A stretch of 12,113 bases of DNA from an uncultured Clostridia bacterium (GTDB taxonomy: Bacteria > Bacillota > Clostridia > Christensenellales > Aristaeellaceae), in the NCBI GenBank assembly GCA_946409855.1, contig CAMJXZ010000063.1, positions 1 through 12,113 of the forward strand, read 5' to 3'. This document shows, piece by piece, positions 1-7,399 of the stretch. The first letter of the stretch is position 1. Each line of letters begins with the position of its first letter. The notes below the pieces were generated by a model, which saw nothing but the letters and a program-made list of their open reading frames with translations, did not search any database and was not told the DNA's origin. Position numbers and translations under genes: made by a program.

Positions 1-1366
1 CGTAGTCCGCTTCGTCCGAATCCATGTGCGTGTTTGCGCGGCTGAGGCAGAAGCGCGCGCACTCGAGGATCACCCGGGCCCCGCCCTCCTCGAGGAGGCT
101 CCGGTCGCCGGTGATCCCGTAGTACCGGCTCATCGCGTAGGCGATGTCGGCGCTGATGTGGATCTGCTTGTCCCGGAAATAGGTGCGCACCGGCCGGTGG
201 GTAAACACGTCCACGACGTTGAAATTGGTGCAGCCTTCCCGGCCGCCCTCCTGGCTTTCCCAGGCGTAGAACGCGCCGCGCAGGCCGTATTCGCGGGCTT
301 TTTCCAGCGCGCCGGGCAGGGTCCCGATCCGGTACCGCAGGAGGGATTCGGCGATTTCCGGCTGGGTATAGACGAACATGGGGAAGAAAAAGATCTCCGA
401 GTCCCAGAAGACCGCTCCCTTGTAGGTCTGCCCGGACAGCCCCCGGGCGGGGATGGACAGGTTCCCCGCGTGCCGGGGCGCGATGCTGTTCAGATAGAAC
501 TGGCTGGCGTGCATGGCGGCGGCCGCCTGTTCATCCCCCGAAAGCGTCATTTCACTTCGCCGCCAGATTCCCTCCCAGGCCTCCGTATGCGCCCGCAGGC
601 AGTCTTCAAATCCCTTTTCCCGAGCCGCCAGGCAGCACCGGCGCGCGCTGTTCAGAGGATCCGGGCCGTCCTGCCCGGTCCAGACGGACGCGAACAGGCA
701 AAGCGTCACGCTTTCCCCCGCCCGGACCCGGCGGCGCAGGACGCGGAAAACGCCCGAGCCGTCCCGCAGGAAGGTCTCTCCGGCGTCCGGCAGAACGGAT
801 ACGCACTGGGCCGCCGCCACCATCAGCCCCTTTTCCCCGGTGACGGCGGAGGCCGTGAGTACGTCCCCTTCTTCCAGACGGAAATCAAACAGGTGGGGGC
901 CGTTGATATCCCAGATGTCGGTGGAGATCCCGGCGGTCAGCTCCATATCCCCGTCCCGCGAAAAGCGCACGGTATACCGGTCCATGAGCAGGTGGCAGTC
1001 CGCCATGGAAACAAGGCGCTCACTCACCACACAGGCGGGCCCGAAATCCGTTTCCCGCCCGTATACGCCCCGGCGGTAATCGATCCGGGATACATGGCGC
1101 TTTGGCTCCCGGTCCGGCAAAGCCATGAGCTGCCCGTTCCACGTAAGGCGGATCTGCAGGCAGCCGGGCGCGTTCACCGGCTCGCGCCAGCGGTCCTCAA
1201 ACCGGTCGTAGACGCCGGCCAGGGTGACGGCGGGAAAGAGGGCACGGCCCGCTTCCTCCGGCACGCCCCGCAGGCCCATGTACCCGTTGGCGCAGAGAAA
1301 GCGGTTGCCGTCCAGGGTGGCGTCCTCCGGGCAAAAACCCTCCCGGCTGAAAATCCAGCTGTCCAT
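1..1366 (-). CDS. GH65 family glycoside phosphorylase/hydrolase B (partial, 3' end outside window)
   Basis: The minus-strand frame is open from 1366 to the left edge, giving 455 residues of a family usually about 750 long. It starts MDSWIFSREGF and carries GH65 landmarks: an early 'NGYMGLRG' segment, 'FWDSE' near residue 321, and 'FNVVDVFTHRPVRTYFRDKQ' followed by 'ILECARF'. The edge falls a few residues before the expected GPDE(Y/F)H motif with the catalytic acid, so that residue cannot be checked. GH65 enzymes mostly split alpha-glucosides (maltose, trehalose, kojibiose, nigerose and others) with phosphate to give beta-glucose 1-phosphate; a few are hydrolases. No signal peptide is seen, so it should be cytoplasmic. 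I chose the start at 1366 because GGAGG (1372-1376) lies five bases before it; an in-frame ATG at 1378 overlaps that site and lacks its own. It is last in the visible operon, 70 bases after GH65 A. Exact substrate unknown. Confidence 0.9.
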   Translation of the reverse strand, partial: MDSWIFSREGFCPEDATLDGNRFLCANGYMGLRGVPEEAGRALFPAVTLAGVYDRFEDRWREPVNAPGCLQIRLTWNGQLMALPDREPKRHVSRIDYRRGVYGRETDFGPACVVSERLVSMADCHLLMDRYTVRFSRDGDMELTAGISTDIWDINGPHLFDFRLEEGDVLTASAVTGEKGLMVAAAQCVSVLPDAGETFLRDGSGVFRVLRRRVRAGESVTLCLFASVWTGQDGPDPLNSARRCCLAAREKGFEDCLRAHTEAWEGIWRRSEMTLSGDEQAAAAMHASQFYLNSIAPRHAGNLSIPARGLSGQTYKGAVFWDSEIFFFPMFVYTQPEIAESLLRYRIGTLPGALEKAREYGLRGAFYAWESQEGGREGCTNFNVVDVFTHRPVRTYFRDKQIHISADIAYAMSRYYGITGDRSLLEEGGARVILECARFCLSRANTHMDSDEADY

Positions 1367-1391
1367 GGTGACCTCCATTTCAAGTCAAACA

Positions 1392-1423
1392 GGGCCGCCG
1401 CAGCCTATGGTCCGCGGCGGCCC
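1392..1423 (-). terminator. Hairpin between the two GH65 genes, no clear U-tract
   Basis: A perfect 10-bp stem (1392-1401 with 1414-1423, GGGCCGCCGC against GCGGCGGCCC) with a 12-base loop sits 13 bases after the stop codon of GH65 A. On the minus strand it is followed by TGTTTGACTTG, a poor U-tract, so it is more likely a partial terminator or an mRNA-stabilising hairpin than a full stop. The ribosome binding site of GH65 B follows directly. Confidence 0.5.
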
Positions 1424-1436
1424 CCGTTTCATGTCA

Positions 1437-3731
1437 TTATGCGCAGGGGACGAACAGGCCGCCGGCGTCCAGCGTGCGGGGCTCCCCGTTCATGAGAACG
1501 GTGACGGGCTCTCCTTCGGCCAGGCGGAAGCTGCTCCCTTCCCGCTCCATCCTCACCCGGATGACCCGGCCCCGGTACAGGACGGAGAAGTCCAGCCGCT
1601 TCCAGCGGGCCGGCAGCCGCGGGGCAAAGGCCAGGCGCTCCCCGTCGCTGCGCAGGCCGGCGAACCCGTACACGATGTTCGCCCAGGCCATCGCGATGCT
1701 GGTGGTGTGCAGGCCTTCCCGGGTGTTGCGGTTGTAGTTGTCCAGGTCCAGGCGGGTGGCATAGCCGAAGAAGCGGACGGCCTCGTCCATCTTGTCCAGC
1801 TCCGCTGCCAGGATCGAGTGAACGGCGGGCGAAAGGGAGGATTCGTGGATGGTCCGGGGCTCGTAAAAGTCGTAATTGACGCGCTTGACCGCCCCGGGAA
1901 AGGAGGAATTGTACAGGTACAGCATCATCAGCACATCGGGCTGCTTGATCATGTCCGTGCGGTAGATCCGGTCGTAGGACCAGTGATCGTAGAGGGGGAA
2001 GTCGCTGACGGGGATGGCGTCAATGTCGGTGTGGGGCAGGTCAAAATAGCCGTCGTGCTGTTCGATGAGCCCGGTTTCGTCCATGGGGATGTACATCCCT
2101 TCCGCGGCCTCCCGCCACCGGGCCGGCTCCTGTTCCTCAAGGGCCGTCTTCTTCGCGAGCGCCGCGTAGGCCTCCGGCTGTTCAGCGCGCATGCGCGAAA
2201 GGGTATCGGCGGCATAGGTCAGCGTGCGGCTGCCCATGTAGTTGGTGTAGGCGTTGTTGTTGACCATCAGGTGGAACTCGTCCGGCCCCATCACGCCGTA
2301 AAAGCCGTAGCGGCCGGTCAGGCTGCTGCGTCCCACCCGGCTCAAAAGGAACCGGGCGATCTCCAGCAGCATCTCCGCCCCGCAGCGCCACAGGAAATCC
2401 TCGTCCCCGGTGACGCGCACATAATGCCAGATCCCGTAGGCCACGGCGGTGCTGGGCTGCAGCTGCAGGCTGGCATGCTGCCACAGCGGGCAGGCCTCTT
2501 CCCCGTTCTGGGTGGCGATGGGGTAGCAGGCGCCCCGGCAGTCCAGCATGGCGGCGCGCTCCCGGGCACCGGGCAGGGTGTTGTAGCGGAAATAAAGCAG
2601 GTCCCTGGCCGCCGCCGGGTTGGTGAACAGGTAGAAGGGCAGACAGCAGGCTTCCGTATCCCAGAAGGCGTGGCCGTTGTAGACCTCCCCCGTCAGCCCC
2701 TTAGCGCCGATGTTGTGGCGCATGCTGCCGCCGTGATAGGTCTGCGCCAGCTGGAAAACGCAGAAGCGGATGCCCTGCTGTTCGGCGCTGACGGCTGCCT
2801 CCTCCTCTTTCCCGGCGGGCTCGATCAGGATGTCGGCGGTGCGCCACCAGTTTTCCCAGAAAGCCCGCTGCGCCGTCAGCGCATCGTCCAGGGAAACGGC
2901 CGCGCAGGCGTCCAGCGCCTGCTCGCCGCGGGCAAAGAGGGCGTCTCCCGTTTCGCCCGTATAGAGGACGGCCGCCCGCCTTTCGGCGGAAACGGGCTGT
3001 CCTTTCCTTAAGCGGACCGGTGCGGAAAGCCAGACAGACTTTTCTTCCTGAAAGTACGCGGGTTCTCCGGGGAGTGAAAACGCCGCCCCGGCAAACACCT
3101 GCTGACCGGAGCCTTCCGCTTTGGAAGCGATCATCAGACGCGCGCCGTCCCGACGGGCCGCCGGCTCCTGCCAGAAACAGTGTTCCCGTCCCTCGTGCAC
3201 GGTATCAAAGCCAAGCCCCATCGAAAGGGCCGCTTCCCCGTCGAAATTGAGGGCCTCCAGGGTAACCCGCTGGTATCCCCTTTCCCCGTGCGTCATCGAC
3301 AAGAAGCGCAGGAAGGTGAGCTTCACTTCCCTGCCGGAAGCCGTCTGCCAGACGAAGCTGCGGGTCAGGGTGCCGGCCCGCATGTCCAGCTCCCGCCGGA
3401 AATCCCGGAAACGGGCCGTTCCCAGATCCAGCTGTTCCCCGTCCAGCGTGATCCTGGTTTTCAGCCAGTCGGCGGCGGGGATCAGGAAATGGGAATGATC
3501 GATGATGCCCCGGTAGCTTTTCCCGATCCGGTCCACGCTGTAAACGCCGTTGACGTACAGGCCCCGCAAACTGTCCGCCGAGCCGCCCTCGTCGAAAAAG
3601 CCGCGCACCCCCATCGCCTCGTTGGCCAGGGAAAAAACCGATTCGCTCACCCGGGCGCGGGCCGGATCGAAGCCTTCCTCGATGATCTTCCAGGGATCCA
3701 CCCGGAAATACATATCCGCTGCTTTTGCCAT
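1437..3731 (-). CDS. GH65 family glycoside phosphorylase A (kojibiose/maltose phosphorylase-like)
   Basis: This 764-residue protein has full family length. Residues 1-300 form the N-terminal beta-sandwich type region ('SESVFSLANEAMGVRGFF' at 29-46). The (alpha/alpha)6 domain follows with 'AFWDTE' at 355-360 and 'GVMGPDEFHLMVNNNAYTN' at 479-497. Glu485 in GPDEFH matches the general acid of GH65 phosphorylases. 'HESSLSPAVHS' at 629-639 and 'GLHTTSIAMAWANIVYGFAGLR' at 673-694 match the phosphate-binding and C-terminal conserved segments. The expected reaction is alpha-glucoside plus phosphate giving beta-glucose 1-phosphate and a free sugar, in the cytoplasm. The specific disaccharide cannot be read from sequence, because GH65 specificity depends on a variable loop. 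AAGGAG lies 11 bases before the ATG, slightly far. The gene starts 26 bases after permease 2 ends, so it belongs to the transporter operon. Confidence 0.93.
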   Translation of the reverse strand: MAKAADMYFRVDPWKIIEEGFDPARARVSESVFSLANEAMGVRGFFDEGGSADSLRGLYVNGVYSVDRIGKSYRGIIDHSHFLIPAADWLKTRITLDGEQLDLGTARFRDFRRELDMRAGTLTRSFVWQTASGREVKLTFLRFLSMTHGERGYQRVTLEALNFDGEAALSMGLGFDTVHEGREHCFWQEPAARRDGARLMIASKAEGSGQQVFAGAAFSLPGEPAYFQEEKSVWLSAPVRLRKGQPVSAERRAAVLYTGETGDALFARGEQALDACAAVSLDDALTAQRAFWENWWRTADILIEPAGKEEEAAVSAEQQGIRFCVFQLAQTYHGGSMRHNIGAKGLTGEVYNGHAFWDTEACCLPFYLFTNPAAARDLLYFRYNTLPGARERAAMLDCRGACYPIATQNGEEACPLWQHASLQLQPSTAVAYGIWHYVRVTGDEDFLWRCGAEMLLEIARFLLSRVGRSSLTGRYGFYGVMGPDEFHLMVNNNAYTNYMGSRTLTYAADTLSRMRAEQPEAYAALAKKTALEEQEPARWREAAEGMYIPMDETGLIEQHDGYFDLPHTDIDAIPVSDFPLYDHWSYDRIYRTDMIKQPDVLMMLYLYNSSFPGAVKRVNYDFYEPRTIHESSLSPAVHSILAAELDKMDEAVRFFGYATRLDLDNYNRNTREGLHTTSIAMAWANIVYGFAGLRSDGERLAFAPRLPARWKRLDFSVLYRGRVIRVRMEREGSSFRLAEGEPVTVLMNGEPRTLDAGGLFVPCA

Positions 3732-3757
3732 TGTGTGATCGTCTCCTTACCGGCCGG

Positions 3758-4627
3758 TCAGCCTTTGATGCCCACGGAAACGGAGTTTTCCGTCAGCTGC
3801 TTCTGGAAGATGAAGAACAGGATGATGGGCGGGATCATGGAAAACACCACGGACCGCATCATGGTATCCTCGTTGACCGTCTGCTCGGTGCTGAACTTGA
3901 ACAGGCGCACCATCACCGTCTCCTTCGGGGTGCCGCGGAGCACCAGATAGGGCAGAAGGAAGTCCGACCAGGCGGCGTTGATGGCGAAGATGGCCACCAC
4001 CACGCAGATGGGCTTCGACAGAGGCAGCACGATCCGGAAAAAGGTCTGCAGCTGGCTGCAGCCGTCGATGCGGCTGGCTTCGATGATGGACCGGGGCAGG
4101 GACTCAAAGAACTGCATAAACAGGATCACGTACATGGCGTTGGCGCCGAAGGACAGCCACAGCGGCAGGAAGGAGCTGCCGAGCCCCAGCTTCTGGATGT
4201 TCATGAACAGCGGCACGATGCTGATGGTGGCGGGCATGAGCAGGGACAGCGTCACCAGCTTTTTGACAACCCCGTATCCTTTGGGTTTGAGGATGCCCAG
4301 ACCGTAGCCCAGCAGGCCGTTGAAGATCAGGGCGCAGATCACGCTGCCCGCCACCGAGATCAGGGAGTTCAGGTAGTTCTTCGTGATGCCCAGCTGGTTC
4401 CAGGTCACGGCGAAGGGCTCCAATGAAAAGGATTTGGGGAAGATGGAGGTGCTGGAAAGGAATTCCTTCAGGTCCTTGAAGCCGGCCAGCGTGACCCAGA
4501 TCAGCGGGAAGACCGCCACGATCACCGCCAGACAGCACAGGAAGATCACGAACCCGTACCCGGCCTTTACGGCGGGGGCATGCAGGTCGTACTCCCGGAT
4601 CACACCGGTATGCTGGATTTTTTTCAC
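3758..4627 (-). CDS. Sugar ABC transporter permease, MalG type (CUT1 family)
   Basis: A 289-residue inner-membrane protein with six predicted hydrophobic spans near residues 23-50, 83-110, 121-142, 152-173, 205-230 and 258-276. The EAA loop that docks on the ATPase is 'EASRIDGCSQLQTFFRIVLP' at 183-202, with the conserved Gly at 189. The C-terminus 'VGIKG' is the usual ending of MalG-type subunits. It should pair with the MalF-type permease just upstream to form the channel of a CUT1 oligosaccharide importer. The start is GTG at 4627, preceded by a G-rich AGGGGGGAG ribosome binding site five bases away; only 13 bases separate it from the upstream gene. No ATPase gene is seen nearby, so a shared MsmK/UgpC-type ATPase elsewhere is inferred. 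Confidence 0.93.
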   Translation of the reverse strand: MKKIQHTGVIREYDLHAPAVKAGYGFVIFLCCLAVIVAVFPLIWVTLAGFKDLKEFLSSTSIFPKSFSLEPFAVTWNQLGITKNYLNSLISVAGSVICALIFNGLLGYGLGILKPKGYGVVKKLVTLSLLMPATISIVPLFMNIQKLGLGSSFLPLWLSFGANAMYVILFMQFFESLPRSIIEASRIDGCSQLQTFFRIVLPLSKPICVVVAIFAINAAWSDFLLPYLVLRGTPKETVMVRLFKFSTEQTVNEDTMMRSVVFSMIPPIILFFIFQKQLTENSVSVGIKG

Positions 4628-4640
4628 GGTCGCTCCCCCC

Positions 4641-5552
4641 TTATTCCCAGTCGGATTCCCTGCGGTTGAAGAAGGAATAGATCGCCGTCATGACCAGGAG
4701 GATCAGCGTGACGATCACGGCGACGGCCGACGCCTTGCCGTAGTTCATGGAGCCGCCGAAGGCGTACTGCCACATCAGCTGCATCAGCGACAGGGACGCG
4801 TTGTCCGGCCCGCCCTTGGTCAGTACCATGGGCTCGTACATGATCTGGAAGACGGAAATGATCTGCAGGATCAGCAGCGTCCCGGCCAGCTTGCGGACGG
4901 CCGGCAGGAGGATATGGAAGACCCGCTGCCGGACGGTCGCCCCGTCGATGGCCGCCGCCTCGTACAGCTCCGGGCTGATCCCCGCCATGCCCGCCATATA
5001 GATCAGCGCCGTGGCGCCGGCCCCTTTCCAGGTGGCGATCAGGATGATGATGGGAATGACCCATTCCGACCGGGTCAGGTAGGACTGGGGCGGGATCCCC
5101 AGCCGGCCGATCAGAATGTTCAGCACGCCGGATTTGCCGCCGGAAAAGAACGCTGACCACAGGATGATGACCGCCAGGCCCGGCAGCATGTTGGGCAGGT
5201 AGACCGCGGTGCGGAACAGTCCCTTTCCCCGCGTCGTCTCGTTGATCAGGATGGCCAGCAAAACCGGCAGCCCGAACCCCAGCAGCAGGGACCAGAAGGT
5301 ATAGGAAAAGGTGTTGACCAGCGCCTGCATAAAGTCGTCCTTGGACACCACGCTGACAAAATTGTCCAGCCCGATGAACCGCACCAGCTCCACGTTCCTG
5401 GTCTTGTACAGGCTCATGCGGACGCTTTCAAACAGCGGCTCCCATACAAAGAACAGCATCAGCAGCAGGCCGGGCACCATGATCAGCCAGGAGGTCACGT
5501 TTTCCCGCAGCCTGGCATGGGTGCGGATCCTGCTTTCTTTTCCTGCGCTCAT
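4641..5552 (-). CDS. Sugar ABC transporter permease, MalF/LplB type (CUT1 family)
   Basis: A 303-residue membrane protein with six likely spans (near 20-45, 80-104, 115-136, 163-190, 221-243 and 274-296). The EAA loop 'EAAAIDGATVRQRVFHILLP' at 198-217 contacts the ATPase. The segment 'MVLTKGGPDNAS' at 242-253 is typical of the first permease of CUT1 systems. GGAGG lies eight bases before the ATG. It is the first of the two permease genes, 129 bases downstream of the binding-protein gene with a terminator-like hairpin between them, and 13 bases before permease 2. Together they import the sugar delivered by the binding protein. Oligosaccharide rather than monosaccharide is likely, given the phosphorylase genes in the same operon. 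Confidence 0.93.
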   Translation of the reverse strand: MSAGKESRIRTHARLRENVTSWLIMVPGLLLMLFFVWEPLFESVRMSLYKTRNVELVRFIGLDNFVSVVSKDDFMQALVNTFSYTFWSLLLGFGLPVLLAILINETTRGKGLFRTAVYLPNMLPGLAVIILWSAFFSGGKSGVLNILIGRLGIPPQSYLTRSEWVIPIIILIATWKGAGATALIYMAGMAGISPELYEAAAIDGATVRQRVFHILLPAVRKLAGTLLILQIISVFQIMYEPMVLTKGGPDNASLSLMQLMWQYAFGGSMNYGKASAVAVIVTLILLVMTAIYSFFNRRESDWE

Positions 5553-5580
5553 TTCGGATCCCTCCGGGTCGTTCGTTTCA

Positions 5581-5620
5581 TAAAAAACATGCCGGCCGGA
5601 ATGACCGTGACCGGCATGTG
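5581..5620 (-). terminator. Intra-operon intrinsic terminator (probably leaky) after the binding-protein gene
   Basis: A perfect 9-bp stem (5587-5595 with 5611-5619, ACATGCCGG against CCGGCATGT) with a 15-base loop is followed on the minus strand by a run of six T (5587-5582). This is a good rho-independent terminator. It lies 62 bases after the binding-protein stop and 28 bases before permease 1. I see no new promoter between it and permease 1, so partial read-through is inferred; this would make binding protein more abundant than permeases. Confidence 0.75.
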
Positions 5621-5681
5621 CCTGCCCGCACCGCGCAGAGGAAGCTGAACGGCGCAGGCTGCCCAGAACGAATGCTGTGAA

Positions 5682-7112
5682 TCAGTAGTCGTTGATTTCA
5701 TCATCCAGGTATTCCTGGAAAGAATCCTGCGCTTTCTGCAGCGCTTTGACGATGTCGGCCCCTTCCCGGGTGATGACGCGCTGGATGACCGCGGTCAGCT
5801 CCCGGTACAGCTGCTGGGCAAAGACAGGCTCCTCGGACTTCAGGGAGATGGTGCCGCCGGACAGGGAATCGAAGAAATCGCTGTACAGCCGCATATCGAC
5901 GTTGCAGTACTCGTCCACGATGGCCTGCTTGGCGCTGTTGTACTCCGCGTCGTTCCAGGCGCTGATGGCGGGCAGCACGGGGGCGCCGCGGTCCCGCTTG
6001 GCGGCGTAGTCCGCCCGCATGCCGGCGATGATGTCGTCATCCAGGAAGGGCAGCTTGCCCAGGATCTTGAGGTAGGCCATGGCGGCCACCGCCTGGTCGG
6101 CGGTGATGTCCGGCGCGAACATGTAGCAGGTGCCGCCGGCCAGGGCGTAGCGGCCCGCGGGGCCGGCCGGGAAGGGGATCAGCGCGAAGTCTTCCACGGG
6201 CAGGCCCTTGTTGGAGGTGGGCTGGTCCACGGAGTCGTCCGCCGCGAAATTCATCGCCGCCTCGCCGGTGCCCAGCAGGGAGTGAGCGCCCGCCCAGTCG
6301 GTGGTGGTGGCATCCACGTTGAGGATATCGTACTTCCACCTGAGGTCCCGCATGTATTCCATCGCGGCGACGCATTCCGGCGAGGTGAAATTGCACACCC
6401 AGCGGCCGTCCTCGTCCTGGTATTCCAGCGCGCTTTCCCCCACGCAGCCGAAGTTCCAGGCGATGTTGGTGAACAGCCAGCCGCCGTAGGTCTCGCTGGC
6501 GGGGAACACCAGGCCGGCCTTGCCCGTCTTTTCCCGGATGATCTGGCCGTACTCCGCCAGTTCCTGGAGGGTTTTGGGGTACATGGGCAGGCCGTCTTCG
6601 GTCATCAGGCCGGCTTCCCGGAACAGCGCCAGGTTCAGGTGCATGCCCAGCACGTAGCCGTCCCGGGGCAGGCCGTAGATGCGGCCGTTCTCATCCGCCA
6701 GCATTTCCACGTAAGAGGGACTGAACTTGTCCAGCACGCCGAACTTCTCCAGCGCTTCGGTCACGTCCCCCACCAGGTGCTGGCTGATCAGCAGCTGGGG
6801 ATCGGTGAAGGGGGGCTGGAAGATGGTGGGCGCGGTGCCGCCCTTGGCCATGGGCACATAGTTGCTCAGGGTGTAGGAGTAATAATCCGGCACCAGGGTC
6901 ACGTTGGGATACTGGCGGGCCATGGTGTCCCGGTAGCCTTCAAACAGGGCCTTTTCCGCCGCGGAAGCCGTGTCCGGCGGCCAGTTGCCCAGGGTGATGG
7001 TACAGGTCAGATCCCCGTCCACCACGCCCTCCGCCGCGGCAAAACCGCCCGCGGACGCAAGCAGCAGGCACAGACTCAGCATCAGCGAAACGCACTGGAT
7101 CATTCTGTTCAT
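5682..7112 (-). CDS. Extracellular sugar-binding protein of the ABC importer (SBP family 1 type)
   Basis: A 476-residue exported protein. Residues 1-27 form a signal peptide: Arg3, hydrophobic core 8-19, and an A-A-A cleavage site before Glu28. Cys7 and Cys15 do not fit a lipobox (the residue before Cys15 is Leu), so it appears to be released or otherwise held rather than lipid-anchored. The mature part has the usual cluster B binding-protein layout: 'ITLGNWPP' at the start, 'ADENGRIYGLPRDGYVLGMHLNLALFREAGL' in the first lobe, then 'YPKTLQELAEYGQ' and 'ALIPFPAGPAGRYALAGGTCYMFAP' in the later lobe. It captures the sugar and hands it to the two permeases downstream. AAGGAGG lies seven bases before the ATG. 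It is the first gene behind a consensus promoter with an operator-like palindrome. The ligand is unknown. Confidence 0.92.
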   Translation of the reverse strand: MNRMIQCVSLMLSLCLLLASAGGFAAAEGVVDGDLTCTITLGNWPPDTASAAEKALFEGYRDTMARQYPNVTLVPDYYSYTLSNYVPMAKGGTAPTIFQPPFTDPQLLISQHLVGDVTEALEKFGVLDKFSPSYVEMLADENGRIYGLPRDGYVLGMHLNLALFREAGLMTEDGLPMYPKTLQELAEYGQIIREKTGKAGLVFPASETYGGWLFTNIAWNFGCVGESALEYQDEDGRWVCNFTSPECVAAMEYMRDLRWKYDILNVDATTTDWAGAHSLLGTGEAAMNFAADDSVDQPTSNKGLPVEDFALIPFPAGPAGRYALAGGTCYMFAPDITADQAVAAMAYLKILGKLPFLDDDIIAGMRADYAAKRDRGAPVLPAISAWNDAEYNSAKQAIVDEYCNVDMRLYSDFFDSLSGGTISLKSEEPVFAQQLYRELTAVIQRVITREGADIVKALQKAQDSFQEYLDDEINDY

Positions 7113-7154
7113 TGGAAAGCCTCCTTCTCCACGATCGCATGCTTCTGTTTCATT

Positions 7155-7170
7155 AGTTTAGCGTTAAACT
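7155..7170 (-). promoter_or_regulatory. LacI-type operator-like palindrome at the transcription start
   Basis: AGTTTAACGCTAAACT is symmetric at 14 of 16 positions with a central CG, the layout of LacI/GalR-family operators. It begins eight bases after the -10 hexamer, so it would cover about +2 to +17 and block initiation or early elongation. It does not fit the catabolite-response (cre) consensus well, so a local sugar-specific repressor is inferred. No regulator gene is in the window. Confidence 0.65.
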
Positions 7171-7178
7171 CTATGCAC

Positions 7179-7207
7179 ATTATATGCATATTCGACCATT
7201 TTGTCAA
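7179..7207 (-). promoter_or_regulatory. Consensus sigma-A promoter of the transporter/GH65 operon
   Basis: On the minus strand TTGACA (7202-7207), a 17-base spacer and TATAAT (7179-7184) match the housekeeping consensus exactly. The start point should be near 7172, giving an untranslated leader of about 60 bases before the binding-protein gene. A perfect promoter with an overlapping palindrome suggests strong expression held down by a repressor. ATGCA and TGCAT repeats also flank the -10 element (7174-7190). Confidence 0.85.
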
Positions 7208-7230
7208 TGCGGAATTTGGAAATTCTGCAA

Positions 7231-7277
7231 GAAAAACAAAAAAACACCGTGCCCGGCCGCCCGGATCACAGGCGGCC
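7231..7277 (-). terminator. Probable terminator after the GH43 gene
   Basis: A 7-bp GC stem (7255-7261 with 7271-7277, GGCCGCC against GGCGGCC) with a 9-base loop is followed on the minus strand, after ten bases, by a T-rich tract (seven T, G, five T). The gap between stem and T-tract is longer than ideal. The 120 bases between it and the GH43 stop contain another imperfect GC hairpin (7312-7348) without a T-tract on this strand. Together they probably end the NTF2-GH43 transcript before the transporter promoter. Confidence 0.55.
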
Positions 7278-7399
7278 CGCGGCGCGGCGTTTCCCGGCCA
7301 TCATATGTTCGCTGCCGCCGCACTGTTTTTTCCGCAGCGGCGCGGCAGGAAGGCGTTTTTCTGATCGTCCCGTTTCCCCCGGCGGGTGATTTCCTCCGC

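Noticed and set aside
26..1495. Long plus-strand open frame of 489 codons
   Set aside because: It lies antisense to GH65 B, has a Pro/Arg/Ala-rich composition with no family motifs, and arises from GC-rich third codon positions. The minus-strand frame matches GH65 throughout.
1224..3011. Long plus-strand open frame of 595 codons
   Set aside because: Antisense to GH65 A and B; low-complexity Gly/Val/Pro/Arg composition, no ribosome binding site or recognisable domain.
7155..7170. Catabolite-response (cre) site for CcpA
   Set aside because: Aligned on the central CG it mismatches the cre consensus at about five of the fixed positions, so a dedicated LacI-type operator fits better.
7312..7348. 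Plus-strand terminator in the GH43-binding protein gap
   Set aside because: The stem has a bulge, the T-run is several bases away, and there is no plus-strand gene for it to end.
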